NCBI GenBank assembly: GCA_019090845.1
Contig: JAHRVD010000077.1
Coordinates: 1-12,216 of the forward strand
Source of the DNA: Marinosulfonomonas sp.
Lineage (GTDB): Bacteria > Pseudomonadota > Alphaproteobacteria > Rhodobacterales > Rhodobacteraceae
Direction: 5' to 3'
DNA: 12,216 nucleotides
A program made the translations under genes and the position numbers. How positions within the stretch are numbered: the stretch's first letter is position 1; each line of letters begins with the position of its first letter. The notes beneath the pieces were generated by a model. The model was not told the DNA's origin. It did no database searches and was given only the letters and a program-made list of their open reading frames with translations. Below are positions 8,302 through 12,216 of the stretch, one piece after another.

Positions 8302-8331
8302 CCAAAAAGCCGTAATTATTCGACTTTTTGG
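8302..8331 (-). other. Stem-loop in the spacer between the OmpA gene and cpaE
   Basis: On the minus strand CCAAAAAGTCG, an 8-base AT loop and CGGCTTTTTGG form an 11-bp stem with one G-U pair. The T tract lies inside the 3' arm, not after it, so this is not a standard intrinsic terminator. It may weaken read-through from cpaC and the OmpA gene into cpaE, or protect an RNA end. It starts about 28 bp after the OmpA-gene stop. Confidence 0.45.
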
Positions 8332-8346
8332 GACAATGGCCGGACT

Positions 8347-8370
8347 ACCGGCGGATTGTTAACCGCCGGT
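8347..8370 (-). other. GC-rich hairpin over the stop codon of the OmpA-like gene
   Basis: ACCGGCGG and CCGCCGGT are perfect 8-bp arms around an 8-base loop that contains the TAA stop (8359-8361). The last residues TGG of the protein are encoded in one arm. No T tract follows on either strand, so termination by itself is unlikely. With the hairpin at 8302-8331 it makes a tandem structured boundary before cpaE. Confidence 0.5.
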
Positions 8371-9030
8371 GTCAGTTTTGGTGGATGTTTTGGGTTTTGG
8401 AACTGCGCTTGCGACATACTCGCGGAAGATAACCGCAGCGTATTTTCCGTTTAGCAGAGCAGGATTGTTTTCAACAAATCCAGATACTTCGGTAATAGTG
8501 CGCCGATTTTTTCTTTCGCGATCCTGGGTAACGATCAGCGGCTGGGTTTCTCCAAACGAAACCATCGCCTCAAGTCGGGCCCGATTAACGCCTTGACTTA
8601 CCAGATAGGACACAACGCGCTGCGCACGACGAAGACCAAGCCGTTTATTGTAGGCAGTCGAGCCAACCAGATCGGTGTGACCAAATACCCGGAAACGAAT
8701 TTCAGGGAACTGTCGTATCCAGTCCGCTTGCTTGCGCAAAGACGCCATTGATGTTTCGTCCAGAACCGTGCTGTCGAAGGCAAAATTCACCATCGGTGGC
8801 ACTTCGCTGGAAAAACGGTTGTTCAGATTGACGACATAACGCTTGTCGCCTGACTGAATAAGCGTGTTATTCATCGTCGGGTTGCCAAAATAGCCCTCGT
8901 CGATAAAAGAGCCCGCTTCCTGGTTCCAGCTGTCAAACATTTCGCCTTCAGCGAAATAGTCGCGACCGTCACAGGCTGCCAGTGTCAGAATGCTAACTGC
9001 TGCCAGTATCTTTGTTTTATGCCCCGCCAT
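8359..9030 (-). CDS. OmpA-family lipoprotein in the CpaD position of the pilus locus
   Basis: 223 residues from the ATG at 9030, which has GGAG 8 nt upstream. An ATG at 9036 and a GTG at 9039 are also in frame; the one at 9036 forms a TGATG overlap with the cpaC stop. A lipoprotein signal ends in LAAC (Cys20). The OmpA C-terminal peptidoglycan-binding domain spans about 80-185: VNFAFDSTVLD, GHTDLVGSTAYNKRLGLRRAQRV (117-139, with Asp120 and the Arg135 area matching the diaminopimelate-contacting positions) and a SFGETQPL block. It is therefore likely to tie the outer-membrane part of the pilus machine to the cell wall. It is coupled to the secretin gene and occupies the place of cpaD/rcpB in other Tad loci. 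A role as functional replacement is inferred. Confidence 0.9.
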   Translation of the reverse strand: MAGHKTKILAAVSILTLAACDGRDYFAEGEMFDSWNQEAGSFIDEGYFGNPTMNNTLIQSGDKRYVVNLNNRFSSEVPPMVNFAFDSTVLDETSMASLRKQADWIRQFPEIRFRVFGHTDLVGSTAYNKRLGLRRAQRVVSYLVSQGVNRARLEAMVSFGETQPLIVTQDRERKNRRTITEVSGFVENNPALLNGKYAAVIFREYVASAVPKPKTSTKTDTGG

Positions 9031-9035
9031 GTCCA

Positions 9036-10463
9036 TCACTCCATTACGTAGCCGTAGGACCCGCTAAAGTCCTGTTTTGCAACTTCCCCGGCGGCGCCGG
9101 AGGTCGGGCGGTTGGATCCGGCCGTTCTGCCGAACAAAAACAGTCCGGCTTCGGTTGGTGGTCGGATTCGGTCGGTCGGTAGTGCAAGTGCCTCGCCGCG
9201 GGTCGCTGTGACCAGATGCGGCGTGATAATGATTACCAATTCGGACTGGTTGCGCTCGTAGTCGGTGCTGCGAAACAACGCGCCCAAAACCGGAATATCG
9301 CCAAGCCACGGAACCTGTCCGATGGAGTCCTGGAAATCGTCCTGTAAAAGACCGGCGATTGCAAAGCTTTCACCATCACGCATTTCAACCGTTGTCGATG
9401 TTTCCCGGCGTCTGAAGGCGTTGATCGTAAAGCCACCATTGGTAATACCGGCCGAGGCGTCGATGCCCGACACGGCTGCCGTCAATTCCAGATTGATTAC
9501 GTCGGCGTCTACAACCCGGGGGGTGAATTTCAACTCGACGCCGAATGGTTTGTAATCAACGAAAATGCCACCATCTTCGTCCACAACTGGCACCGGATAC
9601 TCACCGCCAGCCAGAAACGTTGCTTCCTGACCGGAAAGTGCTGTCAGGTTCGGTTCTGAAAGTGTTCGGATTAATCCCTTACTTTCAAGAGCTTCAATTG
9701 CAACGGCGAGCGTCAAGTTGCCGATTGTAGTGCTTGCACCAATATGGCCCTCAACCGAACCTTCTGAAACTGGGATCAGTGCCCCAAGCCCCGAAACAAG
9801 GGAATTGAGGTGATCAACACCTACAAATTTTCCGGTTCCCGCACCTGCGAAGCTGCTTCCCCCGGTGGCGCCGATACCGACGTTTGATGAAAGCGATTTG
9901 CTAACAGACCGCGCCATTTCTGCAAACCGGACCTTAAGCATCACCTGCTGTGTGCCGCCAACCATCATAAGATTGGAAACCCGGTCGGGGGCGTATCTGT
10001 TGGCCAGGTCCAAAGCGCGATCCAGGCGCTGGATGCTGGACACCACACCCGAAAGGACGATGCCATCATTAGCGGTGCGCACTTCGATCCGCTCATTTGG
10101 CAGGATCTGGCGCAGACGCTCTTTGAATTCGGCAATGTCAGGGGTTACCTGAATTTCAACATTTGTTATCAGACTGCCATCAGGCCCAAGCAACGTTAGT
10201 GTGGTGCGCCCGGGGGCCTTACCAAGAACGTAAAGGTTGCGTTCTGATAGTGTCGAAATATCTGCAATGGCCGGATTGGCAATCGAAACCTCTGCGAAAG
10301 GTTTGTCTGCCTCTACCACAACAGCGCGGTTCATCGCCACGCTGAGCGCACTGGACGCCTGTCCTTGCATTATTCTGAGTGTTTCAGCGGAACCTGTCGG
10401 TGCCGTTGAAAGCGTTAGTGTAAAGCCCAGCAATGTGGCTTTCAGGAATCTATCAATTTTCAT
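9036..10463 (-). CDS. cpaC: CpaC/RcpA, outer-membrane secretin of the Flp pilus
   Basis: 475 residues from the ATG at 10463, with AGAGG 8 nt upstream; an in-frame GTG at 10484 is less likely. A Sec signal peptide probably ends at GSA-E (26/27). The periplasmic pilus-secretin N-domain (about 45-107, FAEVSIANPAIADISTLSER) is followed by a BON-like segment (about 110-168) and the secretin domain (about 250-420). This carries SEPNLTALSGQEATFLAGGE and the signature VPWLGDIPVLGALFRS (384-399), and ends near ELVIIITPHLV. A tail of about 55 residues ends in GSYGYVME. It forms the multimeric outer-membrane channel for the pilus. It follows a terminator-like hairpin and a 195-bp spacer, so it probably has its own promoter. 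The stop overlaps the possible upstream start of the OmpA gene. Confidence 0.95.
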   Translation of the reverse strand: MKIDRFLKATLLGFTLTLSTAPTGSAETLRIMQGQASSALSVAMNRAVVVEADKPFAEVSIANPAIADISTLSERNLYVLGKAPGRTTLTLLGPDGSLITNVEIQVTPDIAEFKERLRQILPNERIEVRTANDGIVLSGVVSSIQRLDRALDLANRYAPDRVSNLMMVGGTQQVMLKVRFAEMARSVSKSLSSNVGIGATGGSSFAGAGTGKFVGVDHLNSLVSGLGALIPVSEGSVEGHIGASTTIGNLTLAVAIEALESKGLIRTLSEPNLTALSGQEATFLAGGEYPVPVVDEDGGIFVDYKPFGVELKFTPRVVDADVINLELTAAVSGIDASAGITNGGFTINAFRRRETSTTVEMRDGESFAIAGLLQDDFQDSIGQVPWLGDIPVLGALFRSTDYERNQSELVIIITPHLVTATRGEALALPTDRIRPPTEAGLFLFGRTAGSNRPTSGAAGEVAKQDFSGSYGYVME

Positions 10464-10536
10464 GTGACCTGCCTCTCCGATCACGCCTCGTTACGGGTCA
10501 TTTAAATCGCCCGTTTGGAAGCAACATGATTCAAAC

Positions 10537-10550
10537 TGCAATTAATAGCA
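10537..10550. promoter_or_regulatory. TGC-AT-rich-GCA element upstream of cpaC
   Basis: TGCAATTAATAGCA is a 14-bp palindrome with one mismatched pair and a central TTAA. It lies 74-87 bp before the cpaC start. On the transcribed strand it contains TTAATTGCA, identical to nine bases in the element before cpaB and one base short of that before cpaE. Next to it are the 10-bp palindrome CAAACGTTTG (10556-10565) and a DnaA-box-like 9-mer (10580-10588), so this spacer is dense in possible protein sites. Confidence 0.45.
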
Positions 10551-10579
10551 AGAATCAAACGTTTGGGTTGCATTGTTTA

Positions 10580-10588
10580 TGTGGATAA
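10580..10588 (-). promoter_or_regulatory. Consensus DnaA-box 9-mer in the cpaB-cpaC spacer
   Basis: The minus strand reads TTATCCACA, an exact match to the DnaA-box consensus, about 117 bp upstream of the cpaC start. It is a single copy. No AT-rich unwinding region or box cluster accompanies it, so this is not an origin. DnaA acts as a transcription factor in alphaproteobacteria such as Caulobacter, so a regulatory role is possible, but a chance match is also plausible. Confidence 0.3.
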
Positions 10589-10625
10589 GTCGCAACACTG
10601 ACACCAGATATTGCGGAAAACTAGT

Positions 10626-10651
10626 GCGGCGGGCCAGATATAGCCCGCCGC
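10626..10651 (-). terminator. Terminator-like hairpin after cpaB
   Basis: Perfect 9-bp GC arms GCGGCGGGC and GCCCGCCGC flank an 8-base loop, starting 7 bp after the restored cpaB stop. On the minus strand ACTAG and then TTTT follow. The T tract is short and slightly displaced, so partial termination or attenuation before cpaC is more likely than full termination. Confidence 0.6.
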
Positions 10652-10658
10652 CGGTTGC

Positions 10659-11517
10659 CTAGTTTTCTTCGGTGCAGGCGATTTCGGTGACGACATCTCT
10701 GCGCCGCGCCGCGTTTTGACCGAACAGACTTCCGGAGCTTCGACCACGACGACTTGACGTTCCTGAACGCCCAGAAGGTCATTGCGGTCAACTTCTACCG
10801 CGCCGATGACTTCGTCATCCTCGGCCCCGACAAGCGCCAGAGACAAACGTCCGGTCGCCTGAGCCTGAGCAAGCGAGGCGACCTGCAAAGGCGTTGCCTC
10901 TACAGTGACGGTGCGTGCAATCGACGCTTTGTTCCGTTCGCCGTCGGCTGTCTGGTCGATAGCCAGCAATCTGACGGTGGTCTGGATAAGTTTGGTTAGA
11001 TCGCCAAGACGATCGCCGTTTGCGTTGGTTGCCTGACCGGTCCAATAGATGTCCACGCGGTCACCGGGGCGCAAAAAGCCCGAAACACCGGACGACACGT
11101 CAACTTTGATTGCAAATGCGCGCATGCCCTTGGCAAGTCGCGATGACACTCCGGCGTCTTCGCCGGGGCCGGTTACCTTGACGGCCAGAATGGCTTCGTC
11201 TTTTTCCATCGCCCGAATAACGGTTCGCGGGATGTCAGTTCCTTTTGGAAACAACTCTTCCTCGGTGCTAAAGCACCTTCGGGAATCGCGTCAACTGGCC
11301 AGCGAACCGTCCTGATATCGTCCAGGTTCAGCTTTTCACCGTAGCGAAGGGGTTTTTGGGAAACATAGACCGCAATGGTTTCAACCATCTGCGCCCGCGC
11401 CGCGCGTTCTGTGGCCAGCTCGGCCTGATACGCATTAATATAGTCCTTGGCCATGTAGACTGCGAAACCCGCAAGCGCCATGCCCAATACTAAAACTAGT
11501 CCAAAAATAAGCCGCAT
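10659..11517 (-). pseudogene. cpaB: CpaB/RcpC pilus assembly protein, interrupted by two frameshifts
   Basis: The ATG at 11517 has GAGAGG about 7 nt upstream; an in-frame ATG at 11556 lacks one. The N-terminus is a membrane helix (about 2-22) and then a SAF-like segment, YVSQKPLRYGEKLNLDDI. The frame is lost after AIPEGA at the TTT (plus 11270-11272). One added base restores FSTEEELFPKGTDIPRTVIR and the whole CpaB core, including SGFLRPGDRVDIYW. A second one-base deficit near 10697-10699, after TRRGAE, hides the normal end DVVTEIACTEEN and the stop at 10659. With two bases added the gene encodes 286 residues, the normal length. As written it yields a 114-residue fragment. CpaB is a periplasmic, membrane-linked partner of the secretin. 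Either the gene is decayed or the sequence has two short-run errors. Confidence 0.85.
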
Positions 11518-11601
11518 TTTTTGCCCTCTCAATTCTTGCCTGTAACGCCAGCTCATCGAGCCTGCATTCAGCCAATATTTTCACCTGCAAACCTTTTGGC
11601 A

Positions 11602-11614
11602 TGCAATTAAGGCA
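11602..11614. promoter_or_regulatory. TGC-AT-rich-GCA element upstream of cpaB
   Basis: TGCAATTAAGGCA lies 85-97 bp before the cpaB start. On the transcribed strand it holds TTAATTGCA, the same nine bases as the element upstream of cpaC. Its palindrome is weaker, with two mismatched pairs. The same spacer holds GACAA-AGA-TTGTC (11623-11635), another short inverted repeat. I see no convincing promoter hexamers here. Confidence 0.4.
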
Positions 11615-11654
11615 GAACATGGGACAAAGATTGTCTCAGGAATGGAATTAATCG

Positions 11655-11698
11655 TCTTGGGTGGAAAACCCGCACGAGTAAGGTTGCTCACCCCAAGA
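11655..11698 (-). other. Long-loop inverted repeat just after the second Flp pilin gene
   Basis: TCTTGGG (11655-11661) and CCCAAGA (11692-11698) pair, with TG/CA extending the stem past one bulged base; inside, AACC (11667-11670) can pair with GGTT (11682-11685). It begins 2 bp after the pilin stop. No T tract follows on the minus strand, so it looks more like an RNA-end stabilising or processing structure between pilin and cpaB than a terminator. Confidence 0.4.
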
Positions 11699-11700
11699 GT

Positions 11701-11886
11701 TTAGTATGTGGTTACAGCCGCGGCAGTCAAATGCGCACCGATGCCTGACGAATAATCCAGCGCGCCGCTGCCGACGGTTCCGATAACCGCAAGGCCCAGA
11801 CCAACAATCGCACCGGTCAGAACGACCCAATCAACCGTGACCGCGCCGTCTTCATCTTTTGTAAACCGAACAAGATTCGAAAACAT
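11701..11886 (-). CDS. flp: Flp-family type IVb pilin (second, divergent copy)
   Basis: 61 residues, the usual size of Flp prepilins. A short charged leader, MFSNLVRFTKDEDG, is followed by the processing site G14-A15 and the hydrophobic helix AVTVDWVVLTGAIVGLGLAV. Mature position 5 is Asp with Trp at 6, where Flp pilins such as those of Aggregatibacter have Glu-Tyr. TadV should cut after Gly14. The last 31 residues align without gaps with the partial pilin at the right edge, with 12 identities and the same TTY ending, so they are diverged paralogues. The start at 11886 has GAGGG 6 nt upstream. It lies between the main pilin terminator and cpaB, so it may be a minor pilin made at the level of the machine genes; this is inference. 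Confidence 0.9.
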   Translation of the reverse strand: MFSNLVRFTKDEDGAVTVDWVVLTGAIVGLGLAVIGTVGSGALDYSSGIGAHLTAAAVTTY

Positions 11887-11940
11887 TTTATTCCCTCACA
11901 TAACCAACCCATCCCCAATGGATTACGAATGAACTTTGTC

Positions 11941-11970
11941 TCTATATTTCTCATTTTGTTGTGGTTCGAA
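11941..11970 (-). promoter_or_regulatory. Weak candidate promoter for the second Flp pilin
   Basis: On the minus strand TTCGAA (11965-11970) and TATAGA (11941-11946) are separated by 18 bp. The -10 match is fair and the -35 match poor (3 of 6). It would give a leader of about 48 nt before the pilin start. This is the best pair I found in the spacer, but it could be chance. Confidence 0.2.
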
Positions 11971-12004
11971 GTTGCGGCAGGAATGCGGCTAAATGTTGAT
12001 AACC

Positions 12005-12059
12005 CAACCGAAAATGTAAACGGACTGTTTACGATTCTTGGTTAATGCTTTTTCGGTTG
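12005..12059. repeat. Nested inverted repeats between the two Flp pilin genes
   Basis: Outer arms CAACCGAAAA (12005-12014) and TTTTCGGTTG (12050-12059) are perfect over 10 bp. Inside them GTAAAC (12016-12021) and GTTTAC (12027-12032) pair around 5 bases. The element starts 9 bp after the main pilin terminator, in the direction of transcription, and ends about 118 bp before the next pilin start. It could be an RNA structure in a read-through leader or a double operator. Confidence 0.6.
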
Positions 12060-12068
12060 CGCAAAAAG

Positions 12069-12100
12069 AAAGGCCGCGCCCGTTTCGGGGCGCGGCCTTT
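12069..12100 (-). terminator. Strong intrinsic terminator after the first Flp pilin gene
   Basis: A 13-bp perfect stem (AAAGGCCGCGCCC with its complement, 12069-12081 and 12088-12100) has a 6-base loop. It lies 18 bp after the pilin stop. On the minus strand the stem ends in TTT, then C and TTTTT. On the plus strand TTATTT follows, so it may work in both directions. It would let pilin be made in excess while limiting expression of the downstream machine genes. Confidence 0.9.
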
Positions 12101-12118
12101 TTATTTGGTCAGAACAAC

Positions 12119-12216
12119 TTAGTAAGTTGTGATAGTCTGAGCCGACAGGTTCGAGCTGATCTTGTCTGCCAGGCTAGTTGTGCCGCTGGAAACAGATGCC
12201 AGAACTGCGATGCCCA
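12119..12216 (-). CDS. flp: Flp-family type IVb pilin, 3' part only (continues past the window)
   Basis: The final 31 residues are visible, GIAVLASVSSGTTSLADKIS followed by SNLSAQTITTY, with the stop at 12119-12121. They match the C-terminal half of the other pilin without gaps (12 of 31 identical). The leader and processing site lie outside the window, so cleavage cannot be judged. The strong terminator just downstream suggests this is the main, highly expressed pilin, as for pilA ahead of the cpa operon in Caulobacter. Confidence 0.85.
   Translation of the reverse strand, partial: GIAVLASVSSGTTSLADKISSNLSAQTITTY

Noticed and set aside
11265..11280. Programmed -1 frameshift in cpaB
   Set aside because: No X-XXY-YYZ slippery heptamer is in frame at the site, and a second independent shift would be needed near the 3' end. 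Decay or sequence error is simpler.
12005..12059. Origin, attachment site or mobile-element end in the pilin spacer
   Set aside because: No integrase, transposase, target duplication or tRNA gene is nearby. The inverted repeats are better seen as regulatory or RNA structures.
11887..12068. Classical CtrA site (TTAA-N7-TTAA) before the second pilin
   Set aside because: Only single TTAA half-sites are present (for example at 12042-12045). The second half is missing at the required spacing.

Overview
The window carries most of a tad/cpa (tight adherence, type IVb Flp pilus) locus on the minus strand. The wording of the proteins points to an alphaproteobacterium of the Rhodobacterales/roseobacter type: Flp pilins with a GAVTVDW processing site, an OmpA-type lipoprotein where Caulobacter has CpaD, and CpaE with an AGGVGATT P-loop. 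This assignment is by recall of family sequences, not by a search.

Layout, following minus-strand transcription from right to left. (1) The 3' end of a Flp pilin gene (12119-12216), followed by a strong bidirectional terminator. (2) A 232-bp spacer with nested inverted repeats, then a second, divergent Flp pilin (11701-11886). (3) cpaB (10659-11517), split by two single-base deficits, followed by a terminator-like hairpin. (4) cpaC (secretin) and an OmpA-domain lipoprotein, coupled by a stop/start overlap. (5) A 199-bp spacer with two hairpins and a palindrome. (6) A tight run cpaE-cpaF-tadB-tadC-tadD-(second TPR lipoprotein)-tadV, with gaps of 18, 8, 4, 4, 41 and 2 bp. At the left edge a plus-strand polytopic membrane protein, 5'-truncated by the window, converges on tadV and overlaps it by 30 bp. 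It does not look like part of the pilus machine.

How the genes work together: TadV cleaves the Flp prepilins. CpaF powers assembly on the TadB/TadC inner-membrane platform, and CpaE (TadZ-like) probably positions the machine. CpaC forms the outer-membrane channel, aided by lipoproteins (TadD, the second TPR protein and the OmpA protein). CpaB is thought to link to the secretin. TadE/F/G-type pseudopilins are not in the window.

The main gene content is a known system, and I see no wholly new system here. The points that deserve a second look are: the doubly frameshifted cpaB; a perfect 26-bp palindrome inside tadV; a recurring TGC-(AT-rich, TTAA)-GCA element about 80-91 bp upstream of the starts of cpaB, cpaC and cpaE; and the structured spacers that divide the locus into several likely transcription units. 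No tRNA, rRNA, CRISPR, insertion sequence or attachment site was seen. No gene-free stretch exceeds 300 bp.
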